Program-made: the position numbers and the translations under genes
NCBI GenBank assembly: GCA_027563935.2
Contig: CM050453.2
Span: forward strand, 83,798,665 to 83,862,664
Direction: 5' to 3'
Length of the DNA stretch: 64,000 bases
DNA from: Costus lasius
Taxonomy: Eukaryota; Streptophyta; Magnoliopsida; Zingiberales; Costaceae
Notes under the pieces: model-generated
What the model was told of the DNA's origin: nothing
The model's database searches: none
Seen by the model: the letters and a program-made list of their open reading frames with translations, nothing else
Part shown: piece after piece, positions 11,481-22,089 of the stretch
Layout of the letters: every line of letters starts with the position of its first letter
Position numbering within the stretch: the stretch's first letter is position 1

Positions 11481-12855
11481 ATGTTTGTGGGGTACCCTAA
11501 GGAGACTAAGGGTTACTACTTCTATATTCCCACCGAAAACAAAGTTTTTGTTGCTCGGGGTGCGGTCTTTCTAGAGAAAGAATTTCTCATGAAAGAAGTA
11601 AGTGGGAGGAAGTTTGACTTGGACAAGGTCCAAGTGCAACCACAAGATATAGAGATGGGAACCTGAGCCACCTGCACCGGTTGCTAGGCAGCCTGAGGCT
11701 CAGACACAGGCCCCATGCAGGTCTGGGAGGTTTCGTCGTACACCTGAGAGGTATGGGTCGCTGCCGACCCAACACGACGGGATCTTCATCATGGAGGATG
11801 AACCCAGGACTTATGATGAGGCGGTCAGTGGACCGGACTCCGAGAGATGGCTTGAGGCCATGCGATCCAAGATGGATTCCATGTCGGCTAACCAAGTCTG
11901 GGATTTGGTTGAGCTGCCTGATGGGGTAAAACCCATAGGGTGTAAATGGGTCTTCAAGAGGAAGACAGACATGGATGGCAAAATAGTTACCTATAAGGGT
12001 AGACTAGTGGCTAAAGGATTTAAACAAGTCCACGAGGTGGACTATGATGAAACCTTCTTGCCAGTTGCCATGATCAAATCCATTCGGATTCTGCTTGCTA
12101 TAGCTGCATATCATGACTATAAGATATGACAGATGGATGTGAAGACAGCGTTCCTTAACGGGAAGCTAACTAAGGATGTGTATATGACACAACCTAATGA
12201 CTTCATCCATCCTGCAGATACTAGTAAAGTCTGCAGGCTAAAGAAATCCATTTACGGATTAAAGCAAGCATCTCGAAGTTAGAATCTTCAGTTTGATGAA
12301 GCTGTGAGAGATTATAGCTTTATCAAAAGCGAAGATGACGCCTGTGTATATAGAAAATTCAGTGGGAGCTTGGTGACTTTTCTGGTCATGTATGTCGATG
12401 ACATACTGCTCATCCGAAACGACATCCCTAGTCTTCAAGCTGTAAAGACATGGTTAGGGGAGTGTTTCGAGATGAAGGACTTAGGGGAGGCCGCCTATAT
12501 TCTAGGTGTGAGGATCTACCGAGATAGATCCAAGAGGCTCTTGGCCCTTAGTCAGAGTACCCACATTGATAAGGTCCTGGAGAGGTTCAACTTGGAGCAA
12601 TCCAAGAAGGGATACCTTCCAGTGAGACATGGTCTTACTCTCTCAAAGAACCAGTGTACCAACACAGAGCCTGAGAGAGATGACATGAGTCGAGTGTCCT
12701 ATGCTTTGGTGGTGGGATCGATCATGTATGCAATGTTGTGTACTAGACCAGTTGTGGCTTATGCTGTGAGCATAACCAGCCGATACCAATCCAATCCTAG
12801 TTTACAGCACTGGGTGGCTGTAAAGAATATCCTTGAGTATCCTGAAAGGGACTAA
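11481..12855 (+). pseudogene. Copia reverse transcriptase, decayed
   Basis: MFVGYPKETKGYYFY marks the region between IN and RT. RT itself begins near 11791 with WLEAMRSKMDSM, VKPIGCKWVFKRK, GRLVAKGFKQ and VDYDETFLPVA, then [17 protein letters not shown] and the catalytic YVDDILLI (about 12391). It ends with EAAYILGVRIYRDRSKRLLALSQS. Stops at 12127 (TGA) and 12282 (TAG) both fit TGG changed by transition, as in [12 protein letters not shown]. The catalytic YVDD is intact. Confidence 0.9.
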
Positions 12856-13376
12856 GGATTTATTCTATAAAGTCTACGGGGGACAGGAAGAACTCAGTGT
12901 GCAGGGCTTCACTGATGAGTCGTTCCAGTCTGATCCTGACGACTTCAGATCGCAGACCAGCTATTAGTTTAAGATGGTTGGAGGTGTTGTATGCTGGAAG
13001 AGCTTCAAGCAATCCACCATAGCTAATTCTACAACCGAAGCTGAGTATGTGGTTGCTTCTGAGGCAGCCAATGAAGCCGTTTGGATCAGGAAGTTCTTTT
13101 CTGAACTTTAGGTGGTTCCAAGTGCAGTGGACCCCATTGAGCTCTACTATGACAACAATGGGAACTGCACATAATAAGGAACCACGGTCTCATCAAAGGT
13201 CCAAACGCATACTCAAGAGATTTCGCCTGATCAAAGAGATCATTGATCGAGGTGATGTCAAGATTAGCAGAATTGACACAGAGAGCAATCTAGCAGACCC
13301 ACTGACCAAGGCTTTGGCGCAGCAGAAGCATGATGGTCGTACTAGAGATATGGGGTTGAGGTTGCTCAACCTCTAG
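12856..13376 (+). pseudogene. Copia RNase H, decayed
   Basis: Copia RNase H motifs are visible across frames: GFTDESFQSD, VCWKSFKQSTIANSTTEAEYV, EAVWIRKFF, YYDNNG and LIKEIIDRGDVKI. The C-terminal ADPLTKAL is close to the end of pol. Several stops and frameshifts separate the pieces. Pol ends about 20 bases before the polypurine tract AAGTGGGAGA at 13387-13396. Confidence 0.8.
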
Positions 13377-13397
13377 GTCTTAGTGCAAGTGGGAGAT

Positions 13398-15464
13398 TGT
13401 TGGTGTATATGCCCTAGGACCTACTTTTGGTCCATCTTTGTACTACTTGACTCTGATATTAATATATATATCTTTCTGGCATTGTCGTTATCATTGTTTG
13501 TCTACACCTGCGATTGTGTACTTACATGATAATGTCCCTGGAGACAGATTGGATCTGTGCTCGAACTATAGTCCCCAGTCGATGTACCTTAGTGGATATG
13601 GGACAGCTATGGTACTTGTGAGACTGATATGTGGGCTGGTTAGGCACGTGGTGCTAACGCAGACACATGGGTATATCATTGGAAGATATACTGGATAGAC
13701 CCGCTGTGAGGCTATGACTTGGTGTCATGAGTTATTCTCACAAGTGACAGGAGATGCATTGATCCCTTGACTTGAGGTCATTGGCCATTCTATATGGTTA
13801 GGGATATGCTTTGATACAACCTAACACCTCGCCGTAGTTGGGGGGTAATAACGGTTGTCATTGAGCATGTCACGACCCATATGAGAAGGTCAATGGACAG
13901 ACAAAGGATTTGCCCCTTCATGAAGGAAGCTTGATATCCATGGAGCTCCTCTATGGTTCTATGACTGAAAGTGTATGGCCATACCCAGGTGCGAACCTGA
14001 TTTAGTCATAGCCATGTGATTGGATGAAAACAAGTGGTGACACACTTGTCCAATCGGATATCAGTACGGCAAAGAGACTGTAATGCATCTGTACCTAGTT
14101 GCGATGATGGGGATGTCGATGTCGATATCCATTCCGATGACTTGGGTAGTAGTGATGCACTGCTAGGTGCCACTCACTGCTTGTGGTGACATTTGGTCAG
14201 CACTGCCAACGTCAGAGGGACCTACAGGGTTGCACACCTTGATACTCGAGTTCTCGTATTGATCGGGAAGCCTTATGATCGAGTTATTGGATAACTCGGA
14301 TCTATTTGGGAGATTTCATCAGCGCCAATGGGCCTAATGAGATGGAAGAATGTTATTGGAGCCAAACTTCATTTTTGGCAGGTTGACCCGTATTTGACCA
14401 TGGTTGGCCACATTTGAATTAGGGTTGCATTGGATTGGATCCAAGTGCTTAATCAACCCATGTAATGAAGTTTGGGCTAGCTCGTTATCCAATGAGGCCC
14501 GATAACAAGTTCTCATGAAGTGAGAAAAGGTTAAAAGGGTATAATGGGGACAAAACTTCTCCCCTAGGCGCCTATGGGCATAATGGGGAGAAGTGGCGCA
14601 ATTTGCTTCATTAGGAAGCTTTAGGCGCCTTGCCCCTCTACCTTGGATGGTATGCTTGCTTCTATGGCAAGTCTTGGGGCTGATATGGCTTGATAGACTT
14701 CTTTGGAAGGTCTCATGCGCATATGGATAATTAGGAGAGGTTTATGGTAAAGTCTTGGAGACTTTCCTTACCTCAAACCCTAATTACTCTCTCCCCTTTA
14801 CCCTAGCCGCCTCCTCCTTTGAGAATTGCGCCCACACCCTATTATTGCTGCCCCCTCTTGCCTCTCTATATATACATGGGTATATGCGTGAGCAAGGGAT
14901 TGATTTTTGGCGTGAGCAAGAATTAGAAGGGTAAAGAGGGAGGCTTTGGCGAAAGTCTTCTCTTCCATCTTCATCCTAGTCACAAGTCTCTTCTATCCTT
15001 CTTCTCTTGGAGCAAGGACGGATAGGACTTGGTGTCTTCACCCTCTTGCCTCTTATCTTGGCGCACATTCTCTAGGAGTTGGCGCAAGTAAGGATGAGGA
15101 ATTGAAGACATGGCGGCAACATCTCCATCTTTCTTCTTCATTGGCGCTTCTACTTTAGAAGTGGCGCAAGGGTTGAAGAAAGTGCACGAAGGCTTGGATC
15201 TTCTTCCCGAGGCTAGCACCGGGCGTGGAAGAAGAGGACTCGAGGCATCCGTGTGTGTGAGACTGCAGAGGGCGCACGCTTGGGCGCCTATCACGACATC
15301 GACCTCATCTTGCTCTGAGGTATTTTCTAACTCATCGTGTCGAACCCCTTGCATGCGATCTTCACTAGTTTTTGGGACCGGCCTGTTTCGGGGACATTAT
15401 TCCGCTGTGCAATGTATGTATGTGTCTCTGAAAAATTGTAAAATGTCCCCGGGGTTTCCCAACA
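13398..15464 (+). repeat. Copia 3' LTR
   Basis: The LTR begins TGTTGGTGTATATGCCC after the polypurine tract AAGTGGGAGAT and ends GGGGTTTCCCAACA. The 6-bp terminal inverted repeat is TGTTGG/CCAACA. It is 2067 bp long. The solo LTR at 44982-46918 is the same family (1937 bp), with most length differences around 14520-15300. ORFs inside it are not supported. Confidence 0.93.
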
Positions 15465-15949
15465 GTCTTGGCTTGGCACTGCCACTAAAAGAAAGAAAAA
15501 AGAGAATGAAAGAACAAAAAGGCAGTGGTACCGAAGTCTTGACTTGGCACAGCGAATCAAAACAAAAGAAAGGGAAGGCAGTGGTACCGAAGCTACGGCT
15601 TGGCACTACAAAAAGAGAGAAAACAGTGGTACCGAAGTTATGAGCAAGACCTTTACTACTACCTTAGAGTTTACCTTTTGGTGCTTTAGTGGATTAGTGC
15701 TTCATGTGGTACGGAACTATTTTTATCCAATACTATCGTACAACTGTTGCACATAGATTTAACCTGGATACTCTGCTTTTCATCTTGACATCTTTAAGGT
15801 CTACCGTGGTTTGTGCATCCTGTGACTAGCTGAGATTATTTGGCATTTATAGATCATTAGGGAGTATAGCTTCAATTGAATAACCCTCATGGAACTTCAT
15901 TTCTTTCTATTTGCTTGAGGACAAGCAAAGGTTTAAGTCGTAGGTATTC
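15465..15949 (+). repeat. Element A pre-PPT region with GGCACT/GGTACC repeats
   Basis: After the copia element, element A resumes with at least three copies of a short module, TTGGCAC followed by GGCAGTGGTACCGAAG (about 15469-15490, 15521-15555, 15574-15600, 15625-15640). The module also occurs before the PPT in D, C and B'. TTGCTTGAGGACAAGCAAAG at 15911-15930 and a degenerate polypurine stretch to 15949 directly precede the 3' LTR. Confidence 0.75.
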
Positions 15950-17870
15950 TGTTGACACAGATTTATATAGCACTTCAAGTATGATTTTACAGTCAGAATC
16001 ACCTATATTTCTGGGCTTTCTACCTGATTAATGCCTAAATTGCTTTACATCTATGGAATCTACACTTTCTCTTGGTATTTTCACGTTTTCAGGTTAAAAC
16101 GACCATAAAGAGGGTGGATTCTGATAGAGAAGCTCAGCCTAATTCAAGATGATCATAACTGGAAGTTTTCGGACTCATTGAAGCCTTCGTTGGAAATCAC
16201 GACCGGGTCGCGATCAGAATCATGCTCGTGACTCATCTCCACACTTAAGCTGCAAGCGATAAATCACGACCAAATTCTCGCCTGAGATCGCGAACCCGCC
16301 TATTACGAAATCATGATTTTAGCCCAGATTTCTTCAATCTAACCTGAGGGAAGGCTGAAGGGCACTTAGGAATTTTCTCCACCGTTGACAAAGGAGGCAT
16401 GGAGCAGCTTTCGGCGGTGGATTTGGTCACGAAATCACGATTTCATGAGAAAGTTGGCTGCGGCATTACAGGGCATGGAGAAAGTGCTGGCGAAGACTTT
16501 CTTTTGGCTGAGCAGAGACAGCGATTTCAGAGACTTTTGGCAAGGTATGGGAAGAAGGAGAAGGCGCAGAGGGGACAGGAATAAAAGTTTAAGGAGAAGA
16601 GGAAGAAGGGGATCGCTCGGCAGAGGGATCACGCAGAGAGAAGTGTTGTGCTTGCGAGGAGGAGAAGAGCTGCGCATCTACACCTGTTGAAGACACTTAA
16701 TTGCGTGAGCCTCTTGAGAACAAATCTGTAAGAAAGATCTAGCATTCATATTCAACTTGCTGCACTTGTTGTATAATCTTCATAGAGCAACGCAGGATCT
16801 ATCTTTCTTATGCATTTGCTGTACAAGATCTGTTGTTGTGTGAAATGTTTATGGCTAAGAACATTATCTATGCTGTTACCATGAACATGATAGGCTAAAC
16901 CCCTAAATCAGGATGTTGGGGTAGCCCTTGACGAATTACTAATTGCAATAGTCTAGCTCTATTTGCCAAAGTCCATGCTCGACCTTGTGTGTTTGCAATG
17001 CCTGCGTTTTCCGGAGAGATATACTTGAACCTTTAATCTCTCGAGTAAGGTTTGTTAATCAGCATCTCTAGGAGTTTTAACTCGCTTGTAGATCTGTACT
17101 TACTTGTGGGACTATAGGGAAGCATTATCTGGAGGGACATGCTAGAGCCTTGAATCACTCTAGTAAGGTTTGTAAATCAGAATCTCTAGGAGAAAACTCG
17201 CATGTAGCTCTGTACTTACTCGTGGGACTATAAGGAGCTTAGATGTGGCGGGGAGACTCTAGTCTGACCATGCGTCCGACCCATTTGGTTGAGAATTTAT
17301 CCATTCTGTTGGTGTGCTATACCTACACTACCCGAAAGGGAGTGTTTGAGCCTCTAGTCATCGCAAGTAAGGTTTGTTAATCAGCATCTCTAGGAGTTTT
17401 AACTCGCTTGTAAATCTGTACTCGCTTACGGAGATTATAAAGAACTTAGACGTAGCGGGGAGACTCTAGTCCAACTGCGCGTCAGAACCCTGCGGATTGG
17501 ATTATAATCTAGTCTGTAGGAGCGGACGAGATTATTGGAGGGAGCAACCTGCACATCAGGCGGCTAATTCCCATGAATTGATAAGACATTGGTAATAGAG
17601 TTTGACTATTCAACTGTAAGGAGTCAAAGTGGTGAACACATATCCTGATGCATCTCCTCATTAAAATTCTCTTGTGTGTGTTCCTCTGTTACGTTCTTGT
17701 GCATTTAATTATTTCATCATCTCAAACTTCATTAGTTTCGACGTAGTCTAGCTAGCAAGTTTGAAATCTGTCGGTATTTTCCCATTAGTCCCTGTGGGAT
17801 CGATATTTTATTACTTCGATAGACCTGTGCACTTACGGGAAACGCCTACCTATATTTGTGGGTGCTATCA
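15950..17870 (+). repeat. 3' LTR of element A
   Basis: The LTR begins TGTTGACACAGATTTATATAG directly after the degenerate polypurine region and ends GTGCTATCA. It is 1921 bp long. Its last 884 bases align with 1302-2185. It carries dyad-like sites such as ATCACGACCGGGTCGCGAT near 16197. ORFs around 16385-16690 are purine-rich chance frames. Confidence 0.88.
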
Positions 17871-18260
17871 CAAGGGAGAAATTTTATAGGAATCCGTGGA
17901 TTTCTAATTTTATAGGAAGCCGCGGCTGTTGCCGTTCATTTGCGTACAATCCCAAGGCCGATGATGGCAAAACATTTTCACCAATGTTCACATTAACGTT
18001 AATGTTTATGTCTGACGCCAATATTCATCGGGCTATGCCAAGTTCCATAGCACAAGTCGCGATGGGAGAACACATCCTCCTTCCCTGCCAGTAATGTCCC
18101 CCTAGGGCTTTCCCCCTTGCTCCGATGCTTACCTTCTCCGTCCCTCGGTCTTCTGACAGCGAGCAGCTGCTGATGGATGTGGACTTCCGATCAGAATTTT
18201 AGATCACACGCCCGACTAAAAGCTATGCCATAGTGCTCCAATCACTGTCGTCTATCTTTA
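17871..18260. other. Non-TE-like segment without a gene
   Basis: No transposon domain or long ORF is visible. A near-repeat of ATTTTATAGGAAxCCGxGG occurs at about 17880-17897 and 17907-17924, and a perfect 16-bp palindrome ACATTAACGTTAATGT lies at 17990-18005. Confidence 0.4.
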
Positions 18261-18557
18261 TTAGAATGGAGGACCGGTGGCAAAGATTGTCGCCATCGTC
18301 TCAGAGCCGCTGCTGCCATTGTCGATGCGCTTGTGCCGCATGAACGCCAGCATTTCCCTAAGCTCTTGCCTTCTAATCACCATCTTCAATCGCACGACTC
18401 CATCATCTTCCTCGACACTAGAAATTTTGACTCTGTCCATGGCCTCCACCCCCGCGATCCTTCGCTGACTCTTGTTGCAGAAGCAGCATTTCCAAAGGCC
18501 TGCACGGTGATCTCTCCTAGGAATCTTGGCCACCGTCTCCGAAATCACAGGAAGCAT
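18261..18557 (-). CDS. Small hypothetical protein, 98 aa
   Basis: This is an open frame of unrecognised function. The N-terminus has CCFC and basic residues. The C-terminal half (DRVKISSVEEDDGVVRLKMV then RRQELREMLAFMRH) looks like a structured acidic-then-amphipathic segment, a layout seen in short plant proteins of unknown function. It shares nothing with the surrounding retroelement proteins. The segment is GC-richer than the LTRs around it. It may be a host gene fragment or a chance frame. No promoter or splice evidence was found. Confidence 0.3.
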   Translation of the reverse strand: MLPVISETVAKIPRRDHRAGLWKCCFCNKSQRRIAGVEAMDRVKISSVEEDDGVVRLKMVIRRQELREMLAFMRHKRIDNGSSGSETMATIFATGPPF

Positions 18558-18746
18558 AAGACAAGATTTATCGCGTGATTGCTGGTTTACTCATACAGGC
18601 ATGGATCATAGCTAAGCCTAATTAAACCATTCTCTAGGATTATTATTCAAGCTCCTTATTTGTGGGAGTTAATCGGACATTAATAATTAAAATGTGAGCT
18701 ATTTTGAGAAATTTAGGCCTTTAAGATAATAAATCTTGTATTATTT

Positions 18747-19195
18747 ATGTCATCACCCACTTCGGTTGGTGGTGGTCGTTCCGATGGCAATTTTGCCCTC
18801 CAGATGCATCACTGTTCCTGCCTCCGTCCTCATCATCATCACCTTCATTACCCTCCTTCTATTCCGCCTCCTGTCCTCCCTCTCTCCTTCCTCCACCCTC
18901 TTTTCTTGCACCGCCACCGTCTCCTCCCTCGCCGCGACCACCAGATCTCTACATCTGGTGGCCCCTAGCTCCGATGACACCTCCTGGCCCAAAGCCCAAC
19001 TCTACCGTAATGCCATCCAAGAGCCCCCTTCCTCCCATGCTGCCTGGCCACGACTTCCACGAGTTTCTCGCGTCCGCCGTCAGGCTCATGCCCGCCGACC
19101 ATGTTCTTGAGATAGGATGCGGCACGCTTCGGGTACATCCGCTCAAGCCTCAAGAAGAGGGGCCTCGACTTCCCCCCGTGGTGGAAGCCTGAGTA
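18747..19195 (+). pseudogene. SAM-dependent methyltransferase-like fragment, decayed
   Basis: A hydrophobic segment (VLIIITFITLLLFRLLSSL, about 18813-18870) precedes a Ser/Thr-rich stretch and SSDDTSWPKAQLYRNAIQEP in one frame. In another frame the sequence continues LPGHDFHEFLASAVRLMPADHVLEIGCGTLR (about 19035-19130), which holds a class I methyltransferase motif I (VLEIGCGTLR). A third frame then gives FPPWWKPEYICSKW. This resembles plant membrane-anchored SAM-dependent methyltransferases, but at least two frameshifts break it and motifs after motif I are absent. It is probably a host gene remnant or a captured fragment. The family assignment is from motif memory only. Confidence 0.45.
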
Positions 19196-19560
19196 CATCT
19201 GCTCTAAATGGCTAGCCCCCCACGAGTGACCAACCCCTCTGGTGGTTGCTGAGCAAGCAAACATAGTGGAAGGGAGCGGCGACTCGGACACTAACACATC
19301 TAGCGAGAACACTGGTAGAGGCGCCGTTGCAGAAGAAGAACCCGGAAAATCGAACAGGAATTGCACGGTAGTGGATGCAACGCTGGTGTGGATACCGCCG
19401 GAGGTGAAGCCTAGGGTGGCTTGCAATGGAGCAAGGCTCGTGTAGGGAGAGAGAGCGGCGCTTAGGAGAGAAAAGCTGTGTTAATGGTGCAGTTACGCTG
19501 TTAACATTTTTTCCCTGCCCCGAGCCTCGAGATTTGCACTAACATTGATAAACGGTTATT
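19196..19560. other. GC-rich segment between the gene fragment and element D
   Basis: The region has no recognisable domain. Overlapping short ORFs on both strands (for example 19242-19445 plus and 18965-19426 minus) reflect its high GC content. Composition changes abruptly to AT-rich at about 19560, where element D begins. Confidence 0.35.
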
Positions 19561-19563
19561 AAT

Positions 19564-19911
19564 GTGGCTTCTGAAAATATTGAATTTATACCTTGTTTTG
19601 TAGGGTCTTGCCATAATATTGATGTTGTTGAGGAAGTGATTAACCATGCTATTATTGATGAATTGCTTGTGGATCCTATAGATATCTATTTTGCAGCTGA
19701 AGAGAAGATGAAGAACAATGAAAAAGCTCAACCTTTTGTCATACTCCTTGATTCAACTGAACCGGTAATCCTAAAGAAGGTACAATTTGAAAATTTGCAT
19801 GAGAAAGTAACCAAGGTAACTGATGAAGGAAACATAGACATAAAATCATTTTCTGACGCTTTAAGGTATAAATTCCTTGGTGTTTACATATACATTCTGA
19901 TCTATGAATAA
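19564..19911 (+). pseudogene. Acidic linker ORF of element D
   Basis: The frame encodes about 115 acidic residues ending SDALRYKFLGVYIYILIYE. The LRYKFLG motif matches LRYEFLG just upstream of RT in elements A (about 4820) and B (about 42350), so this is the protease-RT linker with RT removed. The true start lies upstream of the truncation, and the codon at 19564 is simply the first GTG-type start in the frame. No catalytic motif is present. Confidence 0.55.
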
Positions 19912-22089
19912 CACTACGATCGAGCTAATGACCTTAAACAAGCGCTTTTTGGGAGGCAACCCAAGTCTTTTCTGCTTTCCTTTACTTTTGCATTATGTGT
20001 TTTATTTAATTAGTCTTTTGATTTTGAAGTTATGTAGTTTGTTTTGCTTTGTATTAGAATGCTGATGATTTTGCTTTCTTATCACTGTAGGAATACCCAA
20101 AAATCAAAGTTTTGGAGCTTTTTGATTCATCACGGTCTATCCATGACTAATACTATAGCCAAGATGAATTTTTTTACAATTGCCGCATTTTACAACGAGA
20201 AGTTCATAGCTAACCCCTTACTAATTTCAAAGCTGTGATAGGACTTTTAAAGGAAGAGTAAAGGTGCCAAGGTGAACTTCATGAAGAGATGATGAGATTT
20301 AGGGAGATGGTGATGATAATGAAGACAACCCCCAGAAGAAAGGTACTGAAATAAACTCTGATGATGAGGACTTTAAGCCTAAGTGGAAGAAGTGAGTATT
20401 ACTTTCTCTTATTTCCCCCCACTCTCTCACGACACATTGATTGCATAAAGGACTATGTAAATTTTTATGTGGGGAGGGAATGATTCTAATGCTTGTTCCT
20501 TCTAAAGCTCAGTCTTCTAACTATTCATTTCGAATTATATTCTGACTGACTCTGACTTTTGCGATGTCTATGATACATGACTATGATATTTTGGCTATGT
20601 TGTGATGATAGTTATGCTCTTATTTGACTCTGATGTTGTGATGATACTGTGACACTATGATATTCTAAGGATTCTTTGCTGATGATTCCTACATATCTAT
20701 TATGATTCTGGGACATGTGGATGTGCTAAAAATCTGATGATATGGATATGCTACTCTGCTAATGATTTGGTAATCTCTGTTGTAATACTTTTTTAGCCTG
20801 TTATTTGCTGCTATGATGTTCGGTTCTACTACTGATACTCTTTTGTACTGATACTGTGGTGGTCTCGTGACATTTCTATAACATTTTATTCATGTTGTGA
20901 TGTTATGATACTTGATACTTTATGATTTGATTGTGATGTTACTCTTTGTAGTAGTATATTTTTATGTGTGGATGCGACATTTTTTATAACACTTATGTGA
21001 ATTGGTTTTATGATGCTATCGAGATATGTTATGCATTTGTCATACTGAGATTATTTGATGATATCTTTCTTGGATATTCTTGTTTGGATTATGATAGTAT
21101 AATTCTGTGATGCTTCTATTATTATGCACAGAGTCTGATTCAAGTATTTTGCATGAATGACATTGCAATATTCTAATGATTTTCTATGATGAGTTGATGA
21201 TTATGTGATACACTAAAATATACACCTCGATATATTTGATAATGCTATGATCCTGTGATAGCCTTGAATAAACACTGAGATTGATTTCATGCATGGTGTG
21301 AAATGGTTATGATATGCTGAATGCACCACATGGTCATGATATCTTTTATGATCCTATCCAATTGTTCTAAGCTTGAAATCTTTTGATTGGAATGTTTGAG
21401 AATGTTGAATCGATGGGTCACGCATTTGAAATTGAGTAAGGATGACATGCTAGTAGCATACATATGTTTTTCTATTGAAACATATAGACTTGTTCATTCA
21501 TTCAATAATGCCATATTATCTGTTGGGTGATGATCACAAGTGTGATCTAAAAAAAAGAAAAAAAATGACTCCTCTACTTGGCACTACGAAAATTTGGCAG
21601 TGATATCGAAGACCTGAGTTGAAGTCAAAAGACTCCTCTACTTAGCACTACGAAAAATTAGCAGTGGTACTGAAGACATGAGTTGAAGTCAAAAAAAGAG
21701 AGAGATTACCATCAGTTTTGGTAACTTGTCTTGCTACCTAAATAAAATGAGAGGTGATAAAGTTTGTCTTGCAATTACACATTTGTGTCTAACCCCAACA
21801 TTTGATTTTCGATGAATTGAATTAGTGAATGTAGTATGTATGCTAGACTAGATTCTTTGTATGCTCATAGCTGAATGCCTTGTCATTTAAAGATTGTGGG
21901 ACCTATTTGATTCAATTATTGTTAATAAACTCATCATCTGATTTCTCAAACTGGGTCATGGTTAGCTCATGGAAATATCTGACTTGGTTGCATGCTTTCA
22001 ACTTGAATAACTTCTTCTATACCTGATATGTGTTTCATCTTATTTTATTGCTTGAGGACAAGCAAAGATTTAAGTTTGGGGGTATTTTA
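19912..22089 (+). repeat. Element D 3' non-coding internal region
   Basis: The post-pol hairpin motif lies at about 19948-19965 (TTGGGAGGCAACCCAA). A purine-rich GTGGGGAGGGA at about 20470-20480 looks like a second polypurine tract. 20540-21330 is a degenerate TGATG/TATGATA-rich low-complexity stretch. Two units of the GGCACT/GGTACC module with a 60-70 bp period lie at 21560-21690. TTGCTTGAGGACAAGCAAAG near 22048-22067 and TTTAAGTTTGGGGGTA (about 22069-22084) form the main polypurine region next to the LTR. Confidence 0.7.

Larger units (their letters stand above)
10529..15464 (+). mobile_element. 5'-truncated Ty1/copia element with 3' LTR
   Basis: This is a copia element lacking the 5' LTR, gag and most of protease. 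It starts inside the protease/GAG-pre-integrase region, continues through integrase, RT and RNase H, then a polypurine tract and a complete 3' LTR. The domain order IN-RT-RH identifies Ty1/copia. All domains are broken. Flanking GTCTT repeats suggest that it integrated in truncated form, or that a deletion started exactly at the insertion point. It lies in the 3' non-coding part of Athila element A. Confidence 0.85.
1302..17870 (+). mobile_element. Athila-type Ty3/gypsy element A (decayed, nested)
   Basis: This is a large Ty3/gypsy element of the Athila group. It has a 5' LTR remnant, a tRNA-Asp-type PBS, gag, protease, RT, RNase H and integrase, then a post-pol hairpin, a non-coding spacer, an env-like ORF, a polypurine region and a 3' LTR. 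The two LTR portions are clearly homologous (1302-2185 against 16987-17870). A family-B element interrupts the 5' LTR and a copia element interrupts the region after the env-like ORF. Every coding region has stops or frameshifts, so the copy cannot be autonomous. The element's left target duplication lies outside the window. Confidence 0.9.

Noticed and set aside
15110..15643. 177-codon ORF across the copia LTR end
   Set aside because: It crosses the LTR boundary at 15464 into element A and has no similarity to a gene; it is a chance frame.
16385..16690. Arg-rich 101-codon ORF in LTR A
   Set aside because: Purine-rich low-complexity sequence inside the LTR, not matched by a conserved frame.
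18965..19426. 153-codon minus-strand ORF
   Set aside because: It is the complement of the methyltransferase-like fragment in a GC-rich stretch; low stop density explains it.
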